From Syntrophales bacterium (GTDB lineage: Bacteria; Desulfobacterota; Syntrophia; Syntrophales; UBA2210): DNA of 64,000 nt. The translations under genes and the position numbers were made by a program. Below the pieces are notes generated by a model. That model saw only the letters and a list, made by a program, of their open reading frames with translations. It did no database searches and was not told where the DNA came from. The stretch lies in contig JALOBE010000011.1 in the NCBI GenBank assembly GCA_023228425.1, forward strand, positions 1-64,000. The letters run 5' to 3'. How positions within the stretch are numbered: position 1 is the first letter of the stretch; each line of letters begins with the position of its first letter. Positions 1 through 8,178 of this stretch are shown here, piece by piece.

Positions 1-68
1 TAGGGAGAAATCTTTCATGGTGATGGTGGAGAAGCAAGATTTCTCGTCGCTTCGCTCCTCGAAATGAC
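1..68. repeat. Family A palindromic repeat, truncated copy
   Basis: This is the right part of an 80-bp element whose full copies lie just downstream. It contains GGGAGAAATC on the left and GATTTCTCG...CTCGAAATGAC on the right, so the inner arms GAGAAATC and GATTTCTC pair. The left terminal arm lies outside the window. Confidence 0.75.
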
Positions 69-191
69 AAAGTGTGGGTGCTCCTCGAAGTGACGGGGTA
101 TGGGTGTTCCTCCGTTATTCTGATTGCTTTTCTCCATTACCTTGTTTCCTTCTACTGTCCTTTCGACGTAAGCGTCCGCCCGTCCCCCTCC

Positions 192-272
192 GTCATTTCG
201 ACCGTAGGGAGAAATCTTTCATGGTGATGGCGGAGAAGCAGGATTTCTCGTCGCTTCGCTCCTCGAAATGAC
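192..272. repeat. Family A palindromic repeat, full copy
   Basis: The 81-bp element begins GTCATTTCGA and ends TCGAAATGAC, a 10-bp terminal inverted repeat. An inner pair, GAGAAATC and GATTTCTC, lets the whole unit fold into a long interrupted hairpin. The copy at 317-397 is nearly identical, and the same arms recur near 27.4 kb. No protein is encoded. It resembles REP/MITE-like intergenic elements. Confidence 0.8.
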
Positions 273-316
273 AGAGTGTGGGTGCTCCTCGAAATGACGG
301 AGTATGGGGTTCCTCT

Positions 317-397
317 GTCATTCCGACCGTAGGGAGAAATCTTTCATGGTGATGGTGGAAAGGCAAGATTTCTCGTCGCTTCGCTCCTCGAAATGAC
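317..397. repeat. Family A palindromic repeat, full copy
   Basis: This is a second complete 81-bp copy in the same orientation as the one at 192-272. It starts GTCATTCCGA (one change in the arm) and ends TCGAAATGAC. The internal loop differs at a few bases, so the copies are diverging rather than freshly duplicated. Confidence 0.8.
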
Positions 398-475
398 AGA
401 GTGTGGGTGCTCCTCGAAATGACGGAATATGGGTACTCCTCGAAACGACGGAGTATGGGGCTCCTCTGTCATTTC
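398..475. repeat. Degenerate right-end units of family A repeat
   Basis: Short units of about 20-30 bases built on CTCCTCGAAATGACGG follow one another here and also at 69-100 and 273-300. They look like tandem copies of only the right arm of family A plus a short linker, and they decay toward 475. Confidence 0.5.
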
Positions 476-480
476 GCCTG

Positions 481-917
481 TCCCCCTCCATAGGCGTACG
501 TATATGACATCATGCGGCACATGATTCCGGAGGTGGGAGCGTTGCCTTTACCGGTGTCAATTCGGTTCCCTTCTCCGGGTTTGCCGGTGCGTCCATGCTT
601 AACGATGCCCGTTTACGGCACGTCGATTGTATGATGCAGGCCCGCCGGAGGCGGGCTGGGGCGCTTTGCAGGAGTTCATCAAAAGCTCTCCCCGGAGGAG
701 CCTGCCCGCAGAGGGGAAAAACAGAGCAACGGTGGCTCTCAACGGGTCATTATTGTGTCCGGGAGTACCGGGGAAGGCCGCCCGTTCGGGCGGCCTTCCC
801 GAGTGTGAGAGGGAGTGCTTCTCGTCGTCCGTGTCGTGTTTTATGGTTCTTCGGGACAGCGTGACCCGGCGCTTCACGCGGCGGGTTGTGTTCCGAAGGA
901 CCGGCCGGCGCGGTACT
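481..917. other. Gene-free stretch downstream of the thiolase gene
   Basis: No reading frame here has a credible start, ribosome site or recognisable product. The stretch holds two hairpins, a 7-bp GC stem at 640-656 and the 13-bp stem at 771-800. It lies 3' of the minus-strand fatty-acid oxidation operon. Confidence 0.6.
771..800. terminator. Perfect 13-bp hairpin downstream of the thiolase gene
   Basis: GGGAAGGCCGCCC and its exact complement are separated by GTTC. The position, about 120 bases past the thiolase stop, fits a transcript end for the minus-strand operon. There is no T-run on either side, so intrinsic termination would be weak. It could instead stabilise a 3' end. Confidence 0.4.
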
Positions 918-2126
918 CTAGTCGCAGAGTTCGAAGAGGGCCGCCGCTCCCATTCCCCCGCCGATACACATGGACTCGATACCGTACCTGGCTCCCCTGG
1001 CCTGCATTTCCGTCATCAGTTGGGAACAGAGCTTCGCTCCGGTGCATCCCAGCGGGTGGCCCAGGGCAATGGCGCCGCCGTTGACGTTGATGATGCGTTC
1101 ATCACTGTCGGAAGCCCAGAGTTTCCTGTTCTCATAGAGTCCCAGTTGCTGAAGGCTGTAGATGGCCTGGGAGGCGAAGGCCTCGTTCACTTCAAAGAGA
1201 TCGATATCTTCAATCTTCATGCCCGTCATGGAGAGAAGTTTCGGGATCGCGTAGGCGGGTCCCACGCCCATCTCGTCGGCCCGGCAACCCGCGACGGTGT
1301 AGCACTTGAGTTTCGCGATGGGCTTGACGCCGTACTTCTTGACCGCGTCGCCGCTCATCAGCAGTGTCGCCGCGGCGCCGTCGGTGGTTTGAGACGCGTT
1401 GCCCGCCGTGACCGAACCCAGGGCCGCGAAGGCGGGCCGGAGCTTGGCAAGGCCTTCGATCGTCGTGTCGGCCCTGACGCCGTCATCGAAATCCTGGACG
1501 AAGGTCTCCTTGACGGTGATGCCGTTCTTTTCTACAAACCTGACCGCCTCGGTGGGTATGATTTCCTTGAAGCGGCCCTCCTTCTGGGCCGCCGCCGCTT
1601 TCATCTGGGAGTGGTAGGCGAACTCATCCTGCATTTCCCGGGTGACTTTGTAGCGGTTTGCCACGTTTTCGGCGGTCATGCCCATTGAGATGTAAACATC
1701 GGGGTTCTCTTTCGTCCACTCGGGATGAGGTCTGGGAAGGTTTCCGCCCATGGGTACGATGGACATGGATTCCAGTCCTCCACCTATGGCGACGTCGCAC
1801 CACCCGACCATGATTCGCATGGCCTGCAGGGCGATGGCCTCGAGGCCGGAGGAGCAGAAACGGTTGATGGTCGCGCCGCAGGTTTCATCGGGGAATCCCG
1901 TCATCTGCGCGATAATCCGGCCGATGTTGAGTCCCTGCTCCGCCTCGGGGAAGGCGCAGCCGACCATGATGTCTTCGATGTCCTTTTTCTCGACGCCGTC
2001 GGTTCTGTCCATAAGTCCGTTCAGCGCGGTCTTCAGAAGATCCTCGGGCCGGGTCGACGCGAAGGCCCCTCTGGCCCTTCTGCAGCCGGGAGTCCGTACG
2101 GAATTGACAATATATGCTTCTCTCAT
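918..2126 (-). CDS. fadA: Acetyl-CoA C-acyltransferase (thiolase)
   Basis: The 402-residue protein belongs to the thiolase family and would cleave 3-ketoacyl-CoA with CoA to give acetyl-CoA and a shortened acyl-CoA, the last step of beta-oxidation in the cytoplasm. The three catalytic residues are visible: Cys91 in NRFCSSGLEA, His357 in the GHPLG motif and Cys387 in the C-terminal CIGGGMG loop. Length is normal for a degradative thiolase. The ATG is preceded at good distance by AGGAGG. It follows the dehydrogenase/hydratase gene by 109 bases on the same strand, the usual fadBA-type pairing, so the two probably share a transcript. The enzyme could also run in the synthetic direction in a syntroph, which sequence cannot decide. 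Confidence 0.93.
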   Translation of the reverse strand: MREAYIVNSVRTPGCRRARGAFASTRPEDLLKTALNGLMDRTDGVEKKDIEDIMVGCAFPEAEQGLNIGRIIAQMTGFPDETCGATINRFCSSGLEAIALQAMRIMVGWCDVAIGGGLESMSIVPMGGNLPRPHPEWTKENPDVYISMGMTAENVANRYKVTREMQDEFAYHSQMKAAAAQKEGRFKEIIPTEAVRFVEKNGITVKETFVQDFDDGVRADTTIEGLAKLRPAFAALGSVTAGNASQTTDGAAATLLMSGDAVKKYGVKPIAKLKCYTVAGCRADEMGVGPAYAIPKLLSMTGMKIEDIDLFEVNEAFASQAIYSLQQLGLYENRKLWASDSDERIINVNGGAIALGHPLGCTGAKLCSQLMTEMQARGARYGIESMCIGGGMGAAALFELCD

Positions 2127-2235
2127 TGGCTTATCCTCCTGGTTGGTTTCTCATTCTCTCGACTCGTATCGTGTCACTCGTCATGGCGTCCCCGGTCGGC
2201 GGGAGCCGTTCCGGAGGATTCATCGTGACCCGGCG

Positions 2236-4641
2236 CTAGAGGAACAAGGGCTTGCCGGTTTTCATTATATTTTCGGCCATTTTCTGCGTGTTTTCAGTCT
2301 TCCAGAGGTCAATGAAGGCCTCTCTTTCGAGAGTCATCAGGTGTTCCTCTGAAACCTGGGTTCCCGCGGGCACATCGCCGCCGGACATGCAGAAGCAGAT
2401 CTTCTTGGCGATGAATTCCATGTGGGGGGTAATGTAGCCGCCGCCCTTCATGTTGTTCATTTCCGCCCAGATCATGCCCTGAGCCTCCCTGCCGAAGACG
2501 GGGATTTTCTTTTTCAGCGGCGGTCCGTAGCCGTCATCCACCATCTTGAGAACTTCTTTTTTGGCCTCGCCGATGAGATTGTCCCTGTTCATGACGATCC
2601 TGTCACAATCGCGGAGGAAACCGTTCCTGCGGGCGTCGGCGGCGGAGTTCGATACCCTCGCCTGGGCCACGGACATGAAGGCCTGTACGAAGAACCCCGC
2701 GTAGTCGGTTATCTTTGCCGTTTCAGGCTTCGACTCGACGAAGCGTCTCCAGAGGTTGGTCATGCCGCACCCGCCCGGAACCAGGCCGGCTCCGATTTCC
2801 ACCAGTCCCATGAAGAGGTCCGTGTGGGCCACGATCCTGTCGGCCGCCAGGGATACCTCACAACCGCCGCCCAGAGTCAGGCCGAAGGGGGCCGCCACGA
2901 TGGGGAAGGCGGCATAACGCATGGCTTTCATGCCCTCATGGGCAGTGGCGATGAAGGTGTTTATTTCGTCGAAGTTTCCGTCCCGGGCCAGCCCGAGCAT
3001 GTAGGCCAGGTCTCCGCCGGCGGAGAATGCTCCCGGCATGCCGCCGGCCTGGTTTCCGATGACCATGCCCAGCCCGTTCGCGTCGACGTACTCGGTCGCT
3101 TTCGCCATGAACTCGATCATGTCCTTGTTTATGGCGTTCATCTTGGAGTGGAATTCGAGGCAGAACACGCCATCGCCGATGTCGATGAGCGAGCAGGAGG
3201 GAGTGGTGAGAACAACCTTGTCCAGGGCCTTGATGTTCTCCAGATTAAGCGCCTTTTCGCTTGTCTCTATCGGTTTGTAGGACTCGCTCGCGAAGTCGTA
3301 GAAGTACTTCTTCCCGCCTTCCACCTTGTAGAATCGCGTGACGCCTCCGGCAAGCATTGCGCGTACCTTCCCGGGCACGGCCATGCCTTCGGCGTCCATT
3401 TTCCGTACCGATTCTTCCAGACCGATGGCGTCCCATGACTCGAAGGGGCCCATTTCAAAATTGTAGCCCCACTTCATGGCATTATCGATTTCCACGATGG
3501 TGTCCGATATTTCGGGAATACGGTTGGCGGCGTAGATAAGTCCGCCGGCCAGCACCCGCCAGGCGAATTTCGCTCCCTTGTCATCTCCGTAGAGGAGGGC
3601 CTTTTTCTTTTCGGGAAGGCTCTCTTTTTTCTTTGCCTCCGCCAGCGAGGGGAAATCAACGGTGCCGTATTCTTCGTATTCACCGGTCGCCGGGTTTATC
3701 ACCTTGCGAAGCTTCTTCCATTCCGGGGTCAGTTCGGTCTTGTAGAATCCCGCCTTGGTCTTATTGCCCAGAAGGCCCTTTTCCACCATATCCTTGACGA
3801 AGTCGGGAAGCTTGAAGACTTCGCGTTCCTCGTCTTCGGTACACAGGGCGTAGGTGTTATCGGCCACGTGTTTCAGGGTGTCGATGCCCACCAGGTCCGA
3901 TGTCCTGAAAATGGCCGTTTTGGGTCGTCCCACGGCCGGTCCGAGGAGGGCGTCCACCTCAGGAATGGTGAGACCCTCTTCCATCATGGCGTTAAAGCAC
4001 AAGCCGATCCCGTGAACACCGATGCGGTTCCCGATGAAGTTCGGCGTGTCCTTGGCCCAGACGATCCCCTTGCCCAGCCTCGTTTCACCGAAGCCGGCGA
4101 TGAGCTTCAGGACCTCCTGTTTTGTTTCTTCTCCGGGGATGATCTCCAGGAGGTGCATATAGCGAACAGGGTTGAAAAAGTGAGTTCCCAGGAAGTGTTC
4201 CCTGAATCCCGCGCTTGTTCCTTCCGACATGGCCTTCAGGGGGATACCCGAAGTGTTCGAAGAAACAACGGTGGTGCCGGAGCGAATGGCGTCGATCTTC
4301 TTGAAAAGCTCGTTCTTGATCTTGAGGTTTTCCACGACGACCTCGATGATCCAGTCACAGTCCCTGAGTTTGTCGAAATCGTCTTCCAGGTTTCCTGTTG
4401 TAATCCGGGTTGCGTCATCTTTGGAGAAGAACAGCGGCGGTCTCGCCTTGAGGGCGTTTTCGAGTCCCGCGTTCACAATCCTGTTTCTGGCTTTCGGATC
4501 GTCCTTCTCGTCCTCTTTCAGGTCAAAGGGCACGATGTCGAGAAGAAGAACTTCGACTCCCGCCCCGGCAAGGATAGCGGCAATACCGCCACCCATGATG
4601 CCGGACCCGATAACGGCGGCCTTCTTGATTCTCTGAACCAT
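2236..4641 (-). CDS. fadN: 3-hydroxyacyl-CoA dehydrogenase / enoyl-CoA hydratase fusion
   Basis: The 801-residue bifunctional enzyme would hydrate enoyl-CoA and oxidise the resulting 3-hydroxyacyl-CoA with NAD+. The dehydrogenase comes first (Rossmann motif GSGIMG at residues 12-17, then the HFFNPVRYMHLLEI segment typical of 3-hydroxyacyl-CoA dehydrogenases). The crotonase-type hydratase half is C-terminal, with GGGCEVSLAADRI. This order matches the FadN type rather than E. coli FadB, where the hydratase is N-terminal. The frame is open further upstream, but the start chosen has GAGGAGG seven bases before ATG and begins directly with the nucleotide-binding strand. It is the first gene of the fad pair and lies behind the promoter/operator at 4742-4784. 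Confidence 0.93.
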   Translation of the reverse strand: MVQRIKKAAVIGSGIMGGGIAAILAGAGVEVLLLDIVPFDLKEDEKDDPKARNRIVNAGLENALKARPPLFFSKDDATRITTGNLEDDFDKLRDCDWIIEVVVENLKIKNELFKKIDAIRSGTTVVSSNTSGIPLKAMSEGTSAGFREHFLGTHFFNPVRYMHLLEIIPGEETKQEVLKLIAGFGETRLGKGIVWAKDTPNFIGNRIGVHGIGLCFNAMMEEGLTIPEVDALLGPAVGRPKTAIFRTSDLVGIDTLKHVADNTYALCTEDEEREVFKLPDFVKDMVEKGLLGNKTKAGFYKTELTPEWKKLRKVINPATGEYEEYGTVDFPSLAEAKKKESLPEKKKALLYGDDKGAKFAWRVLAGGLIYAANRIPEISDTIVEIDNAMKWGYNFEMGPFESWDAIGLEESVRKMDAEGMAVPGKVRAMLAGGVTRFYKVEGGKKYFYDFASESYKPIETSEKALNLENIKALDKVVLTTPSCSLIDIGDGVFCLEFHSKMNAINKDMIEFMAKATEYVDANGLGMVIGNQAGGMPGAFSAGGDLAYMLGLARDGNFDEINTFIATAHEGMKAMRYAAFPIVAAPFGLTLGGGCEVSLAADRIVAHTDLFMGLVEIGAGLVPGGCGMTNLWRRFVESKPETAKITDYAGFFVQAFMSVAQARVSNSAADARRNGFLRDCDRIVMNRDNLIGEAKKEVLKMVDDGYGPPLKKKIPVFGREAQGMIWAEMNNMKGGGYITPHMEFIAKKICFCMSGGDVPAGTQVSEEHLMTLEREAFIDLWKTENTQKMAENIMKTGKPLFL

Positions 4642-4741
4642 TGTAACCTCCTCTATTGTCTGTTGCTCCCGAGAGTTAAACAAAAAAGTGTAATCTGCAT
4701 ATCCGGTTGGGCCCACACGGATGTTGTGGCGAGCCTTATCT

Positions 4742-4784
4742 CTTGTACACCGAAAGTGACCGCTAGTCAATGACCATCGGTCAT
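4742..4784 (-). promoter_or_regulatory. Predicted fadN promoter with palindromic operator
   Basis: Read on the minus strand there is TTGACT, a 17-base spacer and TACAAG, a fair sigma-70 match, about 100 bases upstream of the fadN start. Directly abutting the -35 is ATGACC-GAT-GGTCAT, a perfect 6-3-6 palindrome at 4770-4784. TGACC/GGTCA half-sites recur nearby at 4757-4762 and 4796-4801. The placement suggests repression by a TetR-type regulator, as is common for fatty-acid oxidation genes. No regulator gene lies in the window. Confidence 0.5.
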
Positions 4785-4997
4785 AAAATAAACGAATGGT
4801 CAGAACGCCGTGACCCACATAATATCTCGTAATAAATAAAGAAACATGAGCGGAACCCCTTGTCCGAATCAAAACATTTACTGCTCTTCATGAAAAAAAT
4901 GATGGGCTGGGTCCCGCGGGATAAGACCGATTGACTAACGCCCCCGGCTGTGAGAAATTCGGGATATGGAACAGGATATGGAATGAAGGAGAGTGCC

Positions 4998-7900
4998 ATG
5001 GCTGAAACCGCGAAGAAGGGGGCTGTCACTGTTTTGAAAAGAAAATCTGTCGCTATCGGCGCCTGCGTGATTCTTTTCTACACGCTGGCCGGATTTCTTC
5101 TGGTTCCCTTTCTGATAGGGCATTACCTGCCCGGAGTCCTCGGTGAACGTTTCGACGCCGTAGTTTCGATGGAAAAGGTCAGGATCAATCCCTACAGCCT
5201 GACGGTTGAAGTTGAGAAATTCCGTATCAGTGAGCCATCCGGCGCGCACCTCGCGGGATTCGAAAGGCTCCATGTCAACTTCCAGCTCAGCAGCCTCTTC
5301 AGGTGGGCCCTGACCTTCAGGGACGTGATTCTCGACGGTCCCTCCCTGAACATCGTGATCGACGGGGAGGGGAACCTCAATTTCGCGCGGCTTGCCGGAG
5401 CGGGGGCTGAATTCCTGGAGCCGGCTCCGGCGGAGCAGCCGGAAAGGGTGGAGGAAACCAGCGCTCCCCCGCGGCTGGTTGTCTTCAACACAGAAATCAA
5501 CGACGCGCGGATAGACGTGACCGACCAGCGACAGCCGGTGCCGGCAACGGCATCGTTTTACCCCCTCACGGTACACCTTGCGGATATTTCGACCCTGCCG
5601 GAGCGGGAGGGTGATTACACCCTGGTTGCAACCGGTGCCGACGGCACGGTTCTGGAGTGGTCCGGCCGGGTGACCATGCGCCCCCTCCGGTCACGGGGGT
5701 CGCTGGCCTTCAGAAACATACCCCTGGAGACCCCCTGGACCTTTTTCAGTTCCATGGTGAACATGCTTCCACCTGAAGGAGATCTGAGCGTGGAAGCCCG
5801 CTATAGCCTTGATCTCGGAACCGACACAACCGTGGCCGTGCTTCAGGACCTGCGCCTGCGTCTTCGGGAGCTGGGCCTGCGGACCGACGACGGGACCGAC
5901 GGGGTTTTTCTGCGCCTGCCGGAACTGGACCTGGATGTGGAAGCCGTCGATATACCCGGCGGCAGGGCTGATACCTGCGCCCTGGCCCTCTCGGGTCTGT
6001 CTCTGGGCTTTTCCGGTACAGCGAGGCCGGCATTTGAACTGGGCAGGACCGTTCTGAAGGGGGGCACCTTTGATCTGCCCTCACACTCTGTCACCGTGGA
6101 GTACCTTGACCTGGCGGAGGGCATCATCGATGTGATTCGCGACGGGGAGGGCACAGTCAATCTTGTCCGTCTGCTGGACGCTCCGGGGGGAATCCTGAAC
6201 GTGAGCACCGCCGGAAGTGAAGAATCCGCCGACGGGGGCGAACCCTGGAACGTTTTTCTTGAAAGCCTTTCCCTGCGGGGCTTCAGGACCCATGTCACCG
6301 ATTCGGCGGTCCGGCCCGATTCCACGATTGTCGATATTGACGATATTACCCTTACCCTGTCTGACTTTGACGGCCGATCGCCCTTTCCCTTCGAGGCCTC
6401 CCTGGAGCTTCTCCAGGGAGGGTCCGTCACGGTTTCGGGAACCTTCGAGCCTGACTCCATGACTCTCGAATCGGAGATGGCCGTGCGGGACCTTTCCCTG
6501 CCGGTCATTGCGCCCTACCTGGCTCAGGTGGCCGATCTGACCCTGGCATCGGGGCGGCTTTCGACGGGTGGGACCATGCGCCGGGACGGGACGGGAGCGC
6601 TCGCCTATCGCGGGCAGATCGATATTGCGGACCTTAAGGTCATCGAAAATACCTCCAGGGACATACTGGTGGGGTGGAACCGGTTCAGGGTTCCCGATTT
6701 GCGCATCTCTCTCGATCCGGACGGACTGGAGGCGGATACCGTGAGCCTTTCGGGTCTGACGGGGAAACTGATCATATCCGAAGAGGGAAAGGTCAGCGCC
6801 GTCGAGGCATTCAGGTCCGGTGACGGACCCCCGGAAGAAGAAGCCCCCGGGAAACAGCCGGCGGTTTCTGAACCGGGTAAACCCTTTCCCGTCACGATCG
6901 GCCGGGTGACTTTGGACAAGGGTATGCTGCATTTTGCCGATTTCAGCCTGAGGCCGCAGTTTGAAACGAGAATTCATGAACTCAAGGGTGTTATAACCGG
7001 CGTTTCTTCGACGCCCGGGACCCGCAGCCGGGTCGAACTGGACGGCCGCGTCGACCGCTACGGAAGCAGCAGGATCACCGGCGAAACGAACTTCTTCGAC
7101 CCCAGGGAGTTTACCGATATCGTCATGGTTTTCAAGAACCTGGAGATGCCGAGCCTGACGCCCTACTCGGGCAAGTTCGCCGGCCGCAGGATCGATGACG
7201 GCAGGCTGTCTCTCGACCTCGCGTACAGAATAGAAAACAGCCGCCTGGCGAGCGACAACACAGTCGTCATCGAATCTCTGGTCCTGGGCGATCGGGTGGA
7301 GAGCCCCGACGCCGTGAATCTTCCCCTGGGTCTCGCCGTGGCCCTCCTCAAGGATGCCGACGGCGTCATACACATCGGCCTGCCCGTCACGGGCAGTCTC
7401 GATGACCCGGAATTCCGCATAGGACCTCTTATCCTGCAGGTGTTCGTCAACGTGATTACCAAGGTTGTCACCTCTCCCTTCCGGGCCCTCGGAGCCCTGA
7501 TCGGAGGCGATGAGGAAGCGCTCAACAGGGTTCTCTTCGAACCCGGGTCGATGTCAATACCGCCCGGGGAGGAAGAGCGGCTTGACGGGCTCCTTAAAGC
7601 TCTCCGGCAGAGACCGCAGTTGAAGCTTGTGGTCACGGGCCGCTATGACGCAGCGCACGACGGGATAGCGCTGAAGGACCGTCGGATCCGCACGGCCTGT
7701 GCCGAACTGTCGGGGATCACGCTGGAGCCCGGTGAAGAACCCGGGCCGCCGGATTTCAGCAATCCCGAGGCGCAAAACAGGCTTGCGTCACTTTTTGTCG
7801 AACGCTACGGGAAGGATGAATACGAGCAGGTGCGGACAGCCATGGCCGTGGATGAGGGGAAACAAGCGGAGGGGCAGAAGAAGAAAGCGGCACCGGTGAC

Positions 7901-8132
7901 GATTGAGCCCGCCGATGTGTCCCGCTCCATCTTCGCGGCGCTGGTTGAACGGGAGGTCCTGGATTCCGGCTCCCTGGAAGACCTTGCCGACGGGAGAGCC
8001 GCGGCGGTTGCGGCTCATCTTGCCGGACCCGAAGGGCTGGATCCGGCCCGGATCAGCGTTATGCCTTCGGAAGCGACCGGCGAGGGTGATCCGCTCTCCG
8101 TGCTGCTCGACCTGGCCGTCCTCGAACAATGA
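4998..8132 (+). CDS. DUF748 / AsmA-like envelope protein
   Basis: The 1044-residue protein starts with a short basic stretch and one membrane segment (about residues 18-45), followed by a very long beta-rich region. It matches the DUF748 family of AsmA/YhdP-like proteins, which are anchored in the inner membrane, reach into the periplasm and are linked to lipid transport or outer-membrane maintenance. Family-typical stretches are the N-terminal EKVRINPYSLTVE and the repeated segments on small-residue beta strands. A C-terminal OmpA-like tail follows (LKLVVTGRYD). ATG at this site is preceded by GGAG at proper spacing; in-frame ATGs just upstream lack one. It stands alone on the plus strand, divergent from the fad operon. 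The exact role is unknown. Confidence 0.85.
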   Translation: MAETAKKGAVTVLKRKSVAIGACVILFYTLAGFLLVPFLIGHYLPGVLGERFDAVVSMEKVRINPYSLTVEVEKFRISEPSGAHLAGFERLHVNFQLSSLFRWALTFRDVILDGPSLNIVIDGEGNLNFARLAGAGAEFLEPAPAEQPERVEETSAPPRLVVFNTEINDARIDVTDQRQPVPATASFYPLTVHLADISTLPEREGDYTLVATGADGTVLEWSGRVTMRPLRSRGSLAFRNIPLETPWTFFSSMVNMLPPEGDLSVEARYSLDLGTDTTVAVLQDLRLRLRELGLRTDDGTDGVFLRLPELDLDVEAVDIPGGRADTCALALSGLSLGFSGTARPAFELGRTVLKGGTFDLPSHSVTVEYLDLAEGIIDVIRDGEGTVNLVRLLDAPGGILNVSTAGSEESADGGEPWNVFLESLSLRGFRTHVTDSAVRPDSTIVDIDDITLTLSDFDGRSPFPFEASLELLQGGSVTVSGTFEPDSMTLESEMAVRDLSLPVIAPYLAQVADLTLASGRLSTGGTMRRDGTGALAYRGQIDIADLKVIENTSRDILVGWNRFRVPDLRISLDPDGLEADTVSLSGLTGKLIISEEGKVSAVEAFRSGDGPPEEEAPGKQPAVSEPGKPFPVTIGRVTLDKGMLHFADFSLRPQFETRIHELKGVITGVSSTPGTRSRVELDGRVDRYGSSRITGETNFFDPREFTDIVMVFKNLEMPSLTPYSGKFAGRRIDDGRLSLDLAYRIENSRLASDNTVVIESLVLGDRVESPDAVNLPLGLAVALLKDADGVIHIGLPVTGSLDDPEFRIGPLILQVFVNVITKVVTSPFRALGALIGGDEEALNRVLFEPGSMSIPPGEEERLDGLLKALRQRPQLKLVVTGRYDAAHDGIALKDRRIRTACAELSGITLEPGEEPGPPDFSNPEAQNRLASLFVERYGKDEYEQVRTAMAVDEGKQAEGQKKKAAPVTIEPADVSRSIFAALVEREVLDSGSLEDLADGRAAAVAAHLAGPEGLDPARISVMPSEATGEGDPLSVLLDLAVLEQ

Positions 8133-8178
8133 CGAGCGAGGGTACGGCGTCCGGCACGCTGAAACACCGAAGGACGGT

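Noticed and set aside
1..480. Possible CRISPR array
   Set aside because: The units are 81 bp with internal symmetry, spacing is irregular, the intervening segments are decayed copies of the unit itself, and no cas gene is present.
627..1688. Plus-strand frame of 353 codons over the thiolase gene
   Set aside because: It is antisense to a thiolase with all catalytic residues, so it is a shadow frame.
6081..7373. Long minus-strand open frame of 430 codons
   Set aside because: It lies antisense to the DUF748 gene, has no ribosome site and reads as low-complexity Gly/Arg-rich sequence, a normal shadow of GC-rich coding DNA.
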